DNA of 64,000 nt from Bradyrhizobium sp. sBnM-33 (GCF_032917945.1 NZ_CP136624.1:3596001-3660000); one strand, 5' to 3'. Positions 46,429-56,703 are shown, counted from the stretch's first letter. A program made the numbers and translations. The notes: generated from the letters alone by a model not told the origin.

Positions 46429-46730
46429 GGAATCTCCCGTCTTCCTCCCGTTAATTTTAGGGCGCGGACGTCGGCATATTGTCTGAAGGCGGCCTGCCTC
46501 GCGGTATCTTCCGCTGTAGTGCCAGGCGCTTTCCGCACCTTGTGCCGGCGCGGCGGGTCAAGGAGGCGTCGCAGGTTGGCTCCCGCCGCGGCAGACGGCC
46601 ATGCCGTGCCGAACTGTCCTGCAAATACGGAACATTCTGCTTCGCGCGTGGCGCAATTCGATCAGGTCGCCTGGCGCGGGGCTCTTATGATTGTGGCACC
46701 TGAAACGCAACGGCCGAGGATGGACGAACG
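46429..46730. other. Divergent promoter region
   Basis: 302 bp between the divergent GNAT and HAD starts; no gene. Both promoters should be here. Confidence 0.5.
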
Positions 46731-47399
46731 ATGGCTGCTTTCCGCCCCAAATACATTACCTTCGACTGCTACGGTACGCTCACCTATTTCGCGATGGCGG
46801 AAGCCGCGCGTGACCTTTACGGCAACCAGCTCGATGGAACGCACATGCAGGAGTTCATCGAGAACTTCTCAGACTACCGGCGGGACGAGATCCTCGGGGA
46901 TTGGAAGCCGTATCACGAGGTGGTCCACAATGCGCTCGAGCGTACGTGTAAGCGCAACGGCGTGGCGTTTCGCGACGAGGACGCGCAGATGATCTACGAG
47001 CGCGTGCCAACTTGGGGACCGCATCCGGACGTCCCCGCCGGCCTCGCCAAGGTGGCGAAGGAAATACCGCTCGTGATCTTGTCGAATGCTATGAATTCGC
47101 AGATCATGTCCAATGTCGAAAAGCTCGGTGCTCCCTTCCACGCGGTGTTCACGGCCCAGCAAGCCCAAGCCTACAAGCCGCGTTTCAAGGCCTTCGAATA
47201 CATGCTCGATAGACTGAGCTGCGGTCCGGAAGATATTCTGCATTGCTCGTCCTCCTTCCGCTATGACCTGATGTCGGCCCATGATCTCGGCATCAAAAAC
47301 AAGGTCTGGGTAAACCGCGGCCATGAGCCGGCGAACCCCTATTATGGATACGTCGAAATCGCCGATATTTCGGGTCTGCCCGGAGTCGTCGGTTTGTGA
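46731..47399 (+). CDS. Type II HAD hydrolase (haloacid dehalogenase-like)
   Basis: 222 residues. Nucleophile D12 in FDCYGTLTYF, motif II LSNAMNSQI, the motif III lysine in QAYKPRFKAFEYML, and the closing SSSFRYDLMSAHDLG with GIKNKVWVNRG. Type II members include L-2-haloacid dehalogenases, but many in catabolic clusters act on other substrates. It is followed 14 bp later by a flavoenzyme gene with an AGGAGGG ribosome site, so the two are an operon; the pairing suggests the HAD acts on the same pathway. Confidence 0.9.
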   Translation: MAAFRPKYITFDCYGTLTYFAMAEAARDLYGNQLDGTHMQEFIENFSDYRRDEILGDWKPYHEVVHNALERTCKRNGVAFRDEDAQMIYERVPTWGPHPDVPAGLAKVAKEIPLVILSNAMNSQIMSNVEKLGAPFHAVFTAQQAQAYKPRFKAFEYMLDRLSCGPEDILHCSSSFRYDLMSAHDLGIKNKVWVNRGHEPANPYYGYVEIADISGLPGVVGL

Positions 47400-47413
47400 C
47401 CTAGGAGGGCGGG

Positions 47414-48688
47414 ATGAAATTCGTCTCGTACTGGCACGACACAGCTCCCGTCTTCGGCGCTGCCGTGACGGGGCCGGTCGAAAATCACTACGATGTCGCC
47501 GTGATCGGCGGCGGCTTTACCGGCCTTTCGGCGGCGCGCCAGCTTGCGAAAGCGGGCGCCAAGGTTGCCGTGCTGGAGGCGGAGCGGGTGGGCTCGGGCG
47601 GCTCGGGCCGCAACGGCGGACATCTCAACAACGGTCTAGCCCACAGCTATCTCGCGGCGAAAACCCAGCTCGGCAAGGAACGCGCCATCGCCCTTTACAA
47701 GGCGTATGACGATGCCGTCGATACGATCGAGACCATCGTCTCCGAAGAAGGCATAGACTGCGATTTTCGGCGCTCGGGCAAGCTCAAGCTCGCTTCCAAG
47801 CCGAAGCATTTCGACACGCTTGCGCGCAACTTCGAAGCGCTTCATGCCGAGGTCGACAAGGACACCGCAATGTTGTCGGCCGACGATCTCAAATCGGAGG
47901 TCGGCTCGCCCTTCCACGGCGCGATGCTGTCGAAGAAGAGCGCCATGATGCACATGGGCCGATATGCGGCTGGTCTCGCTGAGGCAGTGGTCCGTCATGG
48001 CGGTAAAATCTTCGAAAATGCCGCCGTGACAGCTCACAGGCAGATCAACGGCGGGCACACTGTGACGACGGCGCGCGGCACGCTGACGGCCGACAGCGTC
48101 CTCGTCGCCACCGGGGCCTACACGACACCCAATTTTGGCTATTTCCGCCGGCGTATCGTGACCGTCGGCAGCTTCATCATCGCGACGCGCCCGCTGACCG
48201 CGGCGGAGATTGCCGAGACGATGCCGGGTAACCGGAACTGCGTTACCTCAATGCATATCGGAAACTATTTCCGACTGTCGCCGGATAATCGGCTGCTTTT
48301 TGGCGGCCGGGCCCGCTTCTCGGCGGTTTCTGATCATACTTCCGATGCCAAGAGCGGCGCGATCCTTCGCAACGCCCTCGCTGAAATGTTCCCGCAGCTC
48401 GCCAATGTCGAGATCGATTATTGCTGGGGCGGACTCCTCGACATGACGCAGGACCGTTACCCACGCGCCGGCTATCAGGACGGCGTGTGGTACGCCATGG
48501 GGCTGTCAGGACATGGAGCACAGCTGTCCACCCACCTCGGTATCATGATGGCCGACGCCATTCTCGGCCGGGAGGACCGAAATCCGATGAAGGGACTCGC
48601 CTGGCCATCCGTCCCGGGTCATTTCGGCAAGCCGTGGTTCCTGCCGCTTGTCGGCCTCTACTACAAGGCTCTCGACAAGATCCAATAG
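47414..48688 (+). CDS. PuuB-type FAD amine oxidase, paralogue 1
   Basis: 424 residues, DAO fold, closest in layout to gamma-glutamylputrescine oxidase. FAD motif VIGGGFTGLSAARQLAKAG (G32-x-G34-x-x-G37), then SGRNGGHLNN after the second strand, FGGRARFS in the substrate domain and the C-terminal PGHFGKPWFLPLVGLYYK. It should oxidise an N-substituted or N-acylated amine to an aldehyde plus amine. A second full copy is at 59313 and a C-terminal scrap of a third at 56806. Confidence 0.9.
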   Translation: MKFVSYWHDTAPVFGAAVTGPVENHYDVAVIGGGFTGLSAARQLAKAGAKVAVLEAERVGSGGSGRNGGHLNNGLAHSYLAAKTQLGKERAIALYKAYDDAVDTIETIVSEEGIDCDFRRSGKLKLASKPKHFDTLARNFEALHAEVDKDTAMLSADDLKSEVGSPFHGAMLSKKSAMMHMGRYAAGLAEAVVRHGGKIFENAAVTAHRQINGGHTVTTARGTLTADSVLVATGAYTTPNFGYFRRRIVTVGSFIIATRPLTAAEIAETMPGNRNCVTSMHIGNYFRLSPDNRLLFGGRARFSAVSDHTSDAKSGAILRNALAEMFPQLANVEIDYCWGGLLDMTQDRYPRAGYQDGVWYAMGLSGHGAQLSTHLGIMMADAILGREDRNPMKGLAWPSVPGHFGKPWFLPLVGLYYKALDKIQ

Positions 48689-48710
48689 ATCACTGGTCCT
48701 CCTGGACGAT

Positions 48711-48750
48711 AAAAAAGGGCGAGCCGAATCGGTGCGCCCTTCTTTGTTGT
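48711..48750. terminator. Bidirectional terminator between convergent genes
   Basis: AAGGGCG and CGCCCTT form a 7-bp stem with a short inner CCG/CGG pairing. A run of A precedes it and TTCTTTGTT follows, so it can terminate both the flavoenzyme transcript and the convergent aldehyde dehydrogenase transcript. Confidence 0.8.
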
Positions 48751-48755
48751 GTTCC

Positions 48756-50213
48756 TCAGAGAAGACCCCCGATATGGAAGCTCTTCGTCTCCAGATATTC
48801 CTCGATACCCGCCTGGGCGCCTTCGCGACCGACGCCGGACAGCTTGACGCCGCCGAAGGGCGCGACTTCAGTGGAGATCGCGCCGGTATTTAGGCCGACC
48901 ATACCGAACTCGAGCGCTTCGCCGACGCGCCAGGCCCGATTGAGGCTTTGCGTGTAGAAATAAGCCGCGAGACCGAAAGGCGTGCCGTTGGCGATCTCGA
49001 CGGCTTGCTGCTCGCTCTCGAAGCGGAAGAGCGGGGCAACGGGACCGAAGGTTTCCTCGCTGGCAAGCATCATCTCGGTCGTCGCGCCCGTGAGCACCAC
49101 GGGCGCGACATACTGACTGCCGTCGGACAGGGCGAAGGGTTTCGTCGCGATCTGGGCGCCCTTGGCCAGTGCATCCTCAAGATGCCGGTTGATCTTCTCG
49201 ACTGCGGCCATGTTGATCATGGGCCCGATCGCGACACCCGGCTTGGTACCCGGGCCGACCTTCATCTGGTTGACGCGCGCTGCGAGCTTTGTGGCAAAGG
49301 CGTCATGGATGCCGGCCTGCACCAATATCCGGTTGGCGCAAACGCAGGTCTGGCCGCCATTGCGGAATTTCGATGCGATCGCGCCCTCCACGGCCAGGTC
49401 GAGGTCGGCGTCGTCGAAGACGATGAAGGGGGCGTTTCCGCCAAGCTCCAGGCTCACGCGCTTTACGCTGTCGGCTGCGCCGCGCATCAGCAGCGATCCG
49501 ACGCGGGTCGATCCGGTGAAGGAGATCTTCCGGACCTTTTCGTTGGCCGTGATCTCGGCGCCGATCTCTGCCGGCATGCCGGTGACAATGTTGATCACGC
49601 CATCGGGGATTCCGGCGCGTTCGGCCAGCACCGCGAGGGCGAGCGCCGAAAAGGGCGTGAATTCCGACGGTTTGATCACCACGGTGCAGCCTGTCGCGAG
49701 CGCCGGGGCGACCTTGCGGGTGATCATGGCGTTGGGAAAATTCCACGGCGTGACGATGCCGCAGACGCCGACAGGTTCCTTCAGGACGACGATGCGCCGG
49801 TCGGGAGTAGGAGAGGGGATCGTATGGCCGTTGATGCGGCGCGCCTCTTCGGCGAACCATTTGACGAATGAAGCGCCGTAGCGGATTTCGCCTTTCGCCT
49901 CCTCGAGCGGCTTGCCCTGCTCTGCGGTGAGAAGCAAAGCGAGGTCGTCCAGATTTTCCAGCATCAGCCGGTGCCATGCCTCGAGAAGGGTGGCGCGTTC
50001 GGCGTTGGTCTTTTTCCTCCAGGGCGCAAAGGCTGCATTGGCCGCCTCGATCGCCGCGCGGGTCTCGGAGCCAGCCATATCCGGGACCGTCCCGATGACG
50101 GCCTGTGTCGCCGGATCGACGACCTCTACGGTCTTGCCGGAAGCAGCCGTTACCCAGCGACCGCCGATGAGACACTTCTCCCGGAAGAGAGTGTCGTCCT
50201 TCAAATCATCCAT
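48756..50213 (-). CDS. Aldehyde dehydrogenase, succinate-semialdehyde type (GabD-like)
   Basis: 485 residues from the ATG at 50213; the longer open frame upstream is antisense-free run-on and not family-like. The catalytic glutamate is in LELGGNAPFIVF and cysteine in FRNGGQTCVCANR, a pair characteristic of succinate-semialdehyde and related semialdehyde dehydrogenases. It oxidises an omega-carboxy aldehyde with NAD(P). It is the last of a minus-strand unit starting with the M20 deacylase at 53642, and would take the product of the omega-aminotransferase. Confidence 0.9.
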   Translation of the reverse strand: MDDLKDDTLFREKCLIGGRWVTAASGKTVEVVDPATQAVIGTVPDMAGSETRAAIEAANAAFAPWRKKTNAERATLLEAWHRLMLENLDDLALLLTAEQGKPLEEAKGEIRYGASFVKWFAEEARRINGHTIPSPTPDRRIVVLKEPVGVCGIVTPWNFPNAMITRKVAPALATGCTVVIKPSEFTPFSALALAVLAERAGIPDGVINIVTGMPAEIGAEITANEKVRKISFTGSTRVGSLLMRGAADSVKRVSLELGGNAPFIVFDDADLDLAVEGAIASKFRNGGQTCVCANRILVQAGIHDAFATKLAARVNQMKVGPGTKPGVAIGPMINMAAVEKINRHLEDALAKGAQIATKPFALSDGSQYVAPVVLTGATTEMMLASEETFGPVAPLFRFESEQQAVEIANGTPFGLAAYFYTQSLNRAWRVGEALEFGMVGLNTGAISTEVAPFGGVKLSGVGREGAQAGIEEYLETKSFHIGGLL

Positions 50214-50227
50214 CTCATGTCCTCTTT

Positions 50228-51271
50228 TCAAGATAGTGCCGAGAGGACGGCGGCCGTGATCGCCTCCGTCCTGTCTCTTCCAGGGACCGCGCCTATGCCG
50301 CGGGCAGTAGTCTCCTCTATCGCCCGCATGATGCGGCCGGCAGCTTCCTTCTCGCCGAGATGATCGAGCATCATGGCGCTGGACCATATGGCGGCGATCG
50401 GATTGGCGATGCCGAGGTGCGCGATGTCTGGAGCGGAGCCGTGCACCGGCTCGAACATCGAGGGCAACGTGCGATCGGAATTGATGTTGGCGGAAGCGGC
50501 GAAACCCAGCCCGCCTTGAATGGCTGCCCCGAGGTCGGTGAGTATGTCGCCGAAGAGGTTGGAAGCGACGACGACGTCGAGGCTCTCGGGCGACATCACC
50601 ATGCGCGCTGCCATGGCGTCGATGTGATAGCTCGTGACCTCCACATCGGGATACTCGGCGGCGAGTTCCTGGGTGATTTCGTCCCAAAAGACCATCGAGT
50701 ACTTCTGCGCATTGGACTTGGTGACCGACGCCAGCTTGCGACGGCGTGTGCGCGCTTGTTCGAAGCCGAAGCGCAGGATGCGTTCGACGCCAGAACGGGT
50801 GAATATCGAGGTCTCGACCGCTACCTCGTCTTCGGTACCTTGATGAACGCGGCCGCCGGCGCCGGAATATTCGCCCTCGGTGTTTTCCCGGATGCAGAGG
50901 ATATCGAACGTCTCGGTCTTGAGCGGGCCTTGGACGCCCGACAGCAACCGATGCGGCCGGATGTTGGCATATTGCACGAAGGCCTTTCGGATCGGAAGTA
51001 GCAGGCCGTGCAGCGAGACCGAGTCCGGAACCTCCGCCGGCCAGCCGACCGCGCCGAATAGAATGGCATCGAAGCCTTTCAGGGTGGCGATTCCGTCCGC
51101 CGGCATCATCGCGCCGGTTTCCTTGTAGAACCTGCAGGACCAGGGGAATTCGGTGCCCTTAAGGGTAAGGCCCGCGCCCTTGACCGCGGCTTCTAATACG
51201 GTCCAGGCGGCAGCGGTCACGTCTTTGCCGATGCCGTCACCGGGGATCAATGCAATGGAATAGGTTTTCAT
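50228..51271 (-). CDS. Tartrate/D-malate-type decarboxylating dehydrogenase
   Basis: 347 residues of the isocitrate/isopropylmalate dehydrogenase family: ALIPGDGIGKDV, RENTEGEYSGAGGR, the metal-site aspartates in NLFGDILTDLGAAIQGGLGF, and EPVHGSAPDIAHLGIANP. The arginine/serine pattern and length are those of TtuC/DmlA, which act on D-malate and tartrate, rather than LeuB. It begins 14 residues after a short remnant and ends 14 bp before the aldehyde dehydrogenase start, so it is part of the same operon. It would decarboxylate a 2-hydroxy dicarboxylate. Confidence 0.88.
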   Translation of the reverse strand: MKTYSIALIPGDGIGKDVTAAAWTVLEAAVKGAGLTLKGTEFPWSCRFYKETGAMMPADGIATLKGFDAILFGAVGWPAEVPDSVSLHGLLLPIRKAFVQYANIRPHRLLSGVQGPLKTETFDILCIRENTEGEYSGAGGRVHQGTEDEVAVETSIFTRSGVERILRFGFEQARTRRRKLASVTKSNAQKYSMVFWDEITQELAAEYPDVEVTSYHIDAMAARMVMSPESLDVVVASNLFGDILTDLGAAIQGGLGFAASANINSDRTLPSMFEPVHGSAPDIAHLGIANPIAAIWSSAMMLDHLGEKEAAGRIMRAIEETTARGIGAVPGRDRTEAITAAVLSALS

Positions 51272-51284
51272 GGGTGCCGTCGCT

Positions 51285-51485
51285 TCACAGACCGATCAAA
51301 ACGCTTTGCTGTTGCGGTTGGCGAGATAGACCTCGCGTCCGAGAGATCACGCCCTCAGCCGGGATCAGCCGACCGCCGATGAAGTGACCGACCGGCAGGG
51401 AAAGCGTATCGGGATCGAAACTGAGGCCCACGAGATATCCTTTCACGGCTTCCGCCAAGGGATAATCCGGGTGCCCGAGAAGCAT
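51285..51485 (-). pseudogene. Short remnant with aldehyde-dehydrogenase-like HFIGGR motif
   Basis: A 66-codon frame in the operon gap between the GhrA-type and tartrate-type genes. LPVGHFIGGRLIPAEG resembles the very start of an aldehyde dehydrogenase, but the preceding residues (AVKGYLVGLSFDPDTLS) and the end do not. It may be the scar of a deleted gene. Confidence 0.3.
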
Positions 51486-51577
51486 TGGTTGAGTTCTGGC
51501 GGGAGCGCCAACGATTCTCCTGTTTCGAGCGCGGGTAGCAGTCGATTCTTCGGCGCGCCTGAGGAAAACGCGAACCT

Positions 51578-52501
51578 TCAGTACCCGCGCTCTCGGTCGA
51601 CGAGACCGATCGGGTCAAGGCCCGTGCGGTGACGCCTGATACCCTCGATGACGGCCCGCACCGCCGTCGCCGGCTGGGTGACGCTCGCTACATGCGGCGT
51701 CAGCACGATCGATGGATGCGACCAGAAGGGATGGCCCTCCGTCAGTGGTTCGGGATCCGTCACGTCGACGACGGCGCCGGAGAGATGACCGCTATCGAGC
51801 GCGGAAAGCAGAGCTTCATGATCGAGCTGGGGTCCTCGTCCGGTGTGAACGAGCGCGGCGCCGACGGGAAGGATCGAGAAGAGTTCAGCGTTGAGAAAAC
51901 CCCGCGTCTCCCGGGTGAGCGGCAGCAGGCAAACGAGGATGTCAGTTTTCGATGCCAACGTCTTCAGGCCAGTGTCGCCATGATGGCATGCCACTCCCTC
52001 GATCTCTCGCGGGCTACGGCTCCATCCGGCGAGCGGAAAACCGAACGGCCTCAGGCGTTCCAGAACGGCCTGTCCCAGCAAGCCGAGGCCGAGGACGCCG
52101 ACCCGTCGCTCCGCCGCCTGCACCTGGGGAATGGCGCTCCAGGTCCCGGCGCGCTGCTGAGCAAGATAGGACGGAAGGTTACGATGCAACGCGAGAACGG
52201 CGAGCGCGACATATTCCTGCATCATCCGCACGATGCCTTCCTCGACCATCCGCACGACCTTCACATGCGCCGGAATGGTTTCGAGGTTTAGCTGGTCGAC
52301 GCCCGCGCCGATCGAGAAGAGAATTTCAAGATTCCGGTAGCGGCCCAGGTCCTTGGGCACGGTCCAGGTGATCAGATAGCGCACGGCGTCGGCATCCACG
52401 GAGGACGCGTCCATCGAGAAAGGGACGTCCGGCAGATCCCTGGCGAAGGCCTCCGCGAAGATCGCACCGCGCCTGGCGTCGGAGTTGAACAAAAACGTCA
52501 T
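51578..52501 (-). CDS. GhrA-type glyoxylate/hydroxypyruvate reductase
   Basis: About 307 residues from the ATG at 52501, which has a GAAGGGAC ribosome site; an ATG eight codons earlier overlaps the upstream stop. NAD(P)-binding loop [16 protein letters not shown], catalytic arginine in [17 protein letters not shown], glutamate in [15 protein letters not shown] and histidine in [10 protein letters not shown]. It reduces 2-oxo acids such as glyoxylate or hydroxypyruvate. A C-terminal remnant of a second copy is at 56215. Second gene of the minus-strand operon. Confidence 0.88.
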   Translation of the reverse strand: MTFLFNSDARRGAIFAEAFARDLPDVPFSMDASSVDADAVRYLITWTVPKDLGRYRNLEILFSIGAGVDQLNLETIPAHVKVVRMVEEGIVRMMQEYVALAVLALHRNLPSYLAQQRAGTWSAIPQVQAAERRVGVLGLGLLGQAVLERLRPFGFPLAGWSRSPREIEGVACHHGDTGLKTLASKTDILVCLLPLTRETRGFLNAELFSILPVGAALVHTGRGPQLDHEALLSALDSGHLSGAVVDVTDPEPLTEGHPFWSHPSIVLTPHVASVTQPATAVRAVIEGIRRHRTGLDPIGLVDRERGY

Positions 52502-52517
52502 CGGCACTTGTCCCTTC

Positions 52518-53642
52518 TCAGCCAATGCATCGCTCGCCGAGCGTTTCGATCATCCGCCGGCAGGCGACGAGGTCGCTGGCGAGAATGAATTCGTCGGGCT
52601 TGTGGGCATGCCCGATGTCGCCCGGACCACAAATGATCGCGTCGATGCCGGCGCCCTGGTAGAGCCCGGCCTCCGTGCCATAGCTGACGGCCGGAAGCGG
52701 CTCCTTGCCTGTCAGATCCCGCACGAGACTCGCAAGGGATGCATCCTCAGGCAGCAGTAGAGCCGGATATGCGCTCATCTGCGCCCACTCTGCCTCGATC
52801 CCCTTCGCGCGGAGCCGGTCGACTGCGGCCTTGACCGGTGCAAGAAGGTCGGCCGGATCGACCCCGTAGACGGCCCGCGCCTCGACTTCGATCACACACC
52901 GATCCGGAATGATGTTGATCGCCTGGCCGCCGGAAACCACTCCTGCCTGCAGGGAGGAATAGGGAGGTTCGAACGCCGGGTTTAACGGACCTTCGGTCAA
53001 CCTTTCCGCCTGCCGGATCACCGCGTTCAGCACCTCGGCCATGGCATGGATTGCATTGATACCTAAGTCGGGGCGCGAGGAATGGCCGGCCATGCCCTTA
53101 ACGGTGATCCGCGCGGCGACCTTGCCCTTGTGGCCGCGAATGCCCTGCATGTTACTCGGCTCGCCGACAATCGCGGCGGACGGTTTCGCACAAAGGTGGG
53201 GGAGGCGGGCGATCAGGTGCGGCACGCCGCGAGCGCCGGCTTCTTCGTCATAGGAGAACGCAAGGTGGATCGGACGCGACAGCCTCAGCTTGGCGAGAGC
53301 CGGAACAGCGGCCAGTGCGGCGGCGAGAAAGCCCTTCATGTCGGCTGTACCACGGCCGTAGAGACGCTCGCCTTGGACACGCAGCTTAAATGGATTGGAG
53401 GTCCAGCCGGGTTCTCCGGCGGGGACCACGTCCATGTGGCCGGAAAGGATAAAGCCGGCCTTGTCGGCGGGGCCGACAGTCGCAAAGAGATTTGCCCGGT
53501 CGCCCTCCGGGCCCGGCACGAGAGAGACCTTCGCTCCATGACTTCTGAGATAGTCGCTGATCCAGCCTACGATCTCCCCGTTCGGCGTCCCGACGACGGA
53601 GTACAAGCTGACCAGTCGGTCCAGAATTTCGACGATTGTCAT
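52518..53642 (-). CDS. M20 metallo-deacylase (ArgE/acetylornithine deacetylase-like)
   Basis: About 374 residues from the ATG at 53642; a GTG 19 codons upstream is the alternative. Zinc ligands follow the M20 pattern: [37 protein letters not shown] (catalytic Glu and metal ligand), IVGEPS and the C-terminal IGHAHKPDE. The dimerisation domain is present ([20 protein letters not shown]). It removes an N-acyl, often N-acetyl, group from an amino compound. First gene of the operon ending at 48756, and divergent from the second GNAT gene. Confidence 0.9.
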   Translation of the reverse strand: MTIVEILDRLVSLYSVVGTPNGEIVGWISDYLRSHGAKVSLVPGPEGDRANLFATVGPADKAGFILSGHMDVVPAGEPGWTSNPFKLRVQGERLYGRGTADMKGFLAAALAAVPALAKLRLSRPIHLAFSYDEEAGARGVPHLIARLPHLCAKPSAAIVGEPSNMQGIRGHKGKVAARITVKGMAGHSSRPDLGINAIHAMAEVLNAVIRQAERLTEGPLNPAFEPPYSSLQAGVVSGGQAINIIPDRCVIEVEARAVYGVDPADLLAPVKAAVDRLRAKGIEAEWAQMSAYPALLLPEDASLASLVRDLTGKEPLPAVSYGTEAGLYQGAGIDAIICGPGDIGHAHKPDEFILASDLVACRRMIETLGERCIG

Positions 53643-53898
53643 CCGAGTCCCTGCTGCTTCCGACCGGGAATCGACTACTGCAGGATTGCCGTGGGTCACG
53701 GTCGTCTTGCTTCAAGTCTAGGCACAAGAGGCGCCATTGCATGCTGAAAGCGGGAATGGTTCAGCAGATTGTTGCGCGACGGCGCGGCTTTCGAGAGCAT
53801 TCTGTTAGAAACAGCGGATAATATGCCCCGATGGTTCACCCTACGGGAAAAACCACGTGCGACAATCGCAACTACGAGAGACTTCTGAGGAGGTGCAA

Positions 53899-54795
53899 TT
53901 GAAGCCATCCGATAGCGTGCAGATCGATGCATTCGTTGCAAGCATCCGCAACATAAATGATGTTGGCTTGAGTCACCTTCACGCCCTGTCGATCGCCGTT
54001 GGCTGGCCTCACCGGGCCGAAGACTGGCAGTTTCTGCGTCAAGTGGGGCTGGGGATCGTTGCGCTCGACGAGATCGAAAGGCCGATTGGTTCGGCGATGT
54101 GGTTTCCCTATGGCGAGGACGTCGCTACCATTGGCATGGTGATCACGTCGCCACGCCTTCAGACCAATGGGACCGCGCAATGGTTGATGCAACATGTCCT
54201 TGGCGAAACCAGAGGCCGCAATCTTCGTTTGAACGCCACGCGCGCAGCCCAGCGGCTCTATCTGTCGCTTGATTTCCAGCCGGAGAAAACGGTTTATCAG
54301 CGCCAAGGCACCGTACGGCTGTCTGTGGCCACAAGGGAACGGGAAGTAAACGGGGTCGTCAGGCAACTGCAAGATCAAGACGTACCGGCAGTCATCGCCT
54401 GTGACGCGCTTGCGTTCGGCGTCAGCAGGCACGCCGTTATCAGTGCGCTGTTTGCGCATTCTTCAGCCTACGGCCTTTTCCGCGAAGACAAGCTTTGCGC
54501 CTTTGCCCTGTGTCGACCCTTCGGACGCGGCCATGTTGTTGGCCCTGTGGTCGCAGCGAACGACGAGGATGCAATCGCCGTCGTCAGGCCGCACGTTCTG
54601 GAGCATGACGGCATGTTTCTGCGTCTGGACACTCACCGCGAGAGCGGCGATTTTGTTGCCTTTCTCATGGAGAATGGACTGTCCGTGTTCGACACCATGT
54701 TGACCATGTCATTTGGCAAACGCCTCGCCGATTTCGTACCGGACGAGGCGAACCCGCCGGTCACCTACGCCCTAGCTAGCCATACCTTGGGTTGA
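53899..54795 (+). CDS. Two-domain GNAT acetyltransferase, paralogue 2
   Basis: About 298 residues from a TTG at 53899, chosen because GAGGAGGT sits directly upstream; an in-frame start at 53857 would lack a ribosome site. The N-terminal domain matches paralogue 1 (GWPHRAEDWQF, SAMWFPYGEDVATIGMVI) with the acetyl-CoA loop Q-T-N-G-T-A. The C-terminal domain shows ALAFGVSRHAVISALF, GRGHVVGPVVAANDEDA and TYALASHTLG at the end. It is 46 bp upstream of alanine dehydrogenase, in the same direction. Confidence 0.85.
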   Translation: MKPSDSVQIDAFVASIRNINDVGLSHLHALSIAVGWPHRAEDWQFLRQVGLGIVALDEIERPIGSAMWFPYGEDVATIGMVITSPRLQTNGTAQWLMQHVLGETRGRNLRLNATRAAQRLYLSLDFQPEKTVYQRQGTVRLSVATREREVNGVVRQLQDQDVPAVIACDALAFGVSRHAVISALFAHSSAYGLFREDKLCAFALCRPFGRGHVVGPVVAANDEDAIAVVRPHVLEHDGMFLRLDTHRESGDFVAFLMENGLSVFDTMLTMSFGKRLADFVPDEANPPVTYALASHTLG

Positions 54796-54841
54796 GAGCT
54801 TGAATTCAAGTTGGCGAGGCTTGCATACAAGGGAGATTGCA

Positions 54842-55954
54842 ATGAAGGTTGGTGTACCCAGAGAGATCAAGACGCACGAATACCGCGTTGGTCTTACGCC
54901 GGGAGCCGTTCGCGAATACGTGGCAGCCGGGCACAGCGTCGTGGTCGAGACCAATGCCGGCGCCGGCATCGGCGCGGCGGACGACAGCTACCGCAAGGCC
55001 GGTGCGGTTATTCTGGACTCTGCTCGCGAGGTGTTTGCGTCCAGCCAGATGATCGTAAAGGTCAAGGAGCCCCAAGCCTCCGAATGGTCGCAACTGCGGG
55101 AAGACCAGATCCTCTTCACATATCTGCATTTGGCGCCAGATCCCGACCAGGCCAAAGGCCTCCTGGATGCCGGATGTGCGGCGATCGCCTACGAGACCGT
55201 GACGGACGCGAATGGCGGCCTGCCATTGCTTGCGCCGATGAGCGAGGTGGCGGGCAGGCTTGCGATCGAAGCGGCTGGCGCGGCACTGCGACGGCATGCG
55301 GGAGGCCGGGGCCTGTTGATAGGAGGCGTGCCGGGTGTCCAACCGGCGCGTATCGTGGTGATCGGAGGCGGAGTCGTCGGGACGCATGCTGCGCGCATGG
55401 CGGTTGGCCTGGGCGCCGAGGTCACCATTCTAGACCGATCGATAGGTCGTCTCCGCGAGCTGGATGAACTGTTTGAGGGGCGTGTTCGCACCAGGTTCTC
55501 GACGATCGACACTGTTGAGGAGGAGGCATTTGCCGCAGACGTCGTGATTGGCGCCGTGCTTGTGCCGGGAGCGAGCGCGCCGAAACTGATCTGCCGAAGT
55601 ATGTTGAGTTCGATGCGCAAGGGGTGCGTGATCGTGGACGTCGCGATCGACCAAGGGGGTTGCTTTGAGACGTCGCACCCGACCACGCACGCTGATCCCA
55701 CCTACGAGGTGGGGGGCGTCATCCACTACTGCGTCGCCAACATGCCGGGTGCCGTTCCACTCACCTCCAGCCAGGCACTGAACAATGCCACGCTGCCTTT
55801 TGGCTTGGCACTCGCCAACAAGGGATTTTCGGCCGCACTCGAAAATCTGCATTTGCGCGCAGGTCTGAATGTCTACCGAGGCCGGCTAACTTGCGAACCG
55901 GTGGCCCGGAGCCTCGACATGCCATTCTCGCCAATCGAAAGGGCGGCGGCATGA
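54842..55954 (+). CDS. ald: Alanine dehydrogenase
   Basis: 370 residues. All four catalytic residues fall at the positions known from Bacillus and Mycobacterium enzymes: R15 in THEYRVGLTP, K75 in VKVKEP, H96 in TYLHLAPD and D270 in VDVAIDQGG. NAD loop IGGGVVGTHAARMAVGLGA. It interconverts L-alanine and pyruvate plus ammonia with NAD. In this cluster it would recycle the alanine made when an omega-aminotransferase uses pyruvate as acceptor. Ribosome site AGGGAGA before the ATG at 54842. Confidence 0.93.
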   Translation: MKVGVPREIKTHEYRVGLTPGAVREYVAAGHSVVVETNAGAGIGAADDSYRKAGAVILDSAREVFASSQMIVKVKEPQASEWSQLREDQILFTYLHLAPDPDQAKGLLDAGCAAIAYETVTDANGGLPLLAPMSEVAGRLAIEAAGAALRRHAGGRGLLIGGVPGVQPARIVVIGGGVVGTHAARMAVGLGAEVTILDRSIGRLRELDELFEGRVRTRFSTIDTVEEEAFAADVVIGAVLVPGASAPKLICRSMLSSMRKGCVIVDVAIDQGGCFETSHPTTHADPTYEVGGVIHYCVANMPGAVPLTSSQALNNATLPFGLALANKGFSAALENLHLRAGLNVYRGRLTCEPVARSLDMPFSPIERAAA

Positions 55955-56214
55955 TGCCTTCCTAGACGTTTCACGAACCGGCGCACCAGAGAATTAGTCT
56001 CCTCGGGCGTCCGATTCGATCCGCCGCGCTGGCTCAAGCAGACGGTGTCGGCGTCCTGCGCCATGTCGTTGTCGTGGAACATAGGCCGAAACCCACAATG
56101 ACAACGCCTTGCGCAACGGTCCGACGCGAGTGAGCGACGCCACAATAGGTGAGCCGTTCAGCGCGCGATCAGGACCGCGTCGTCAGCGTCACATCCGAAG
56201 GAGATGATAACGCG

Positions 56215-56332
56215 CGTATCGCGTCCGTGACGCAACCGCATACGGCAGCACAAGCCGTCATAGAAAACATCCGGCGCTACCGCGCTGGAAAAAAATCCGA
56301 TCGGCCTTGTCGATCGAACACTCGGCTACTAA
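56215..56332 (+). pseudogene. C-terminal remnant of a second GhrA-type reductase
   Basis: Reads RIASVTQPHTAAQAVIEN and IRRYRAG, then after a run of seven A (56289-56295) continues in the next frame as PIGLVDRTLGY and a stop. This parallels the end of the intact gene ([30 protein letters not shown]). The rest of the gene is missing, so it is the scar of a deleted paralogue just before the cupin gene. Confidence 0.8.
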
Positions 56333-56346
56333 CCAGGATTAATGCC

Positions 56347-56703
56347 ATGTCACTTCTGATTACTATCGACACCAATCCGGACTTCGCACCAAAGAACGCC
56401 TTGCCTGCTCCGGAACGACTCATTTCGGGCAATCCATCCTTCAAGACCTGGGCGCAGGACGTTTCGAAAGGCGAGAAGGTGCTAACCGGCGTCTGGGAAG
56501 CAACGCCCGGCGAGACCCATTCGATCAAGGGCACTACCTACGAGTTTTGCCACATCATCTCGGGTCTTATCGAAATTGAGGAAAAGGATGGTGAGACGAA
56601 GACTTACCGCGCCGGCGACAGCTTTGTGATGAAACCGGGCTTTGTCGGCGTCTGGCGCACGATCCAGACCGTGCGAAAGATCTACGTCTGCGCTTATGAC
56701 TGA
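56347..56703 (+). CDS. Small cupin (DUF861-type)
   Basis: 118 residues. It contains a single cupin barrel: GVWEATPGETHSIKGTTYEF, CHIISGLIEIEEKDGE and RAGDSFVMKPGFVGVWRT. The metal-binding histidine positions are only partly kept. Relatives often accompany PuuB-like oxidases and aminotransferases in rhizobial amine-catabolism clusters; roles proposed are sensing or small-molecule binding. The ATG at 56347 lies 14 bp after the GhrA remnant, which keeps the order reductase then cupin. Confidence 0.85.
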   Translation: MSLLITIDTNPDFAPKNALPAPERLISGNPSFKTWAQDVSKGEKVLTGVWEATPGETHSIKGTTYEFCHIISGLIEIEEKDGETKTYRAGDSFVMKPGFVGVWRTIQTVRKIYVCAYD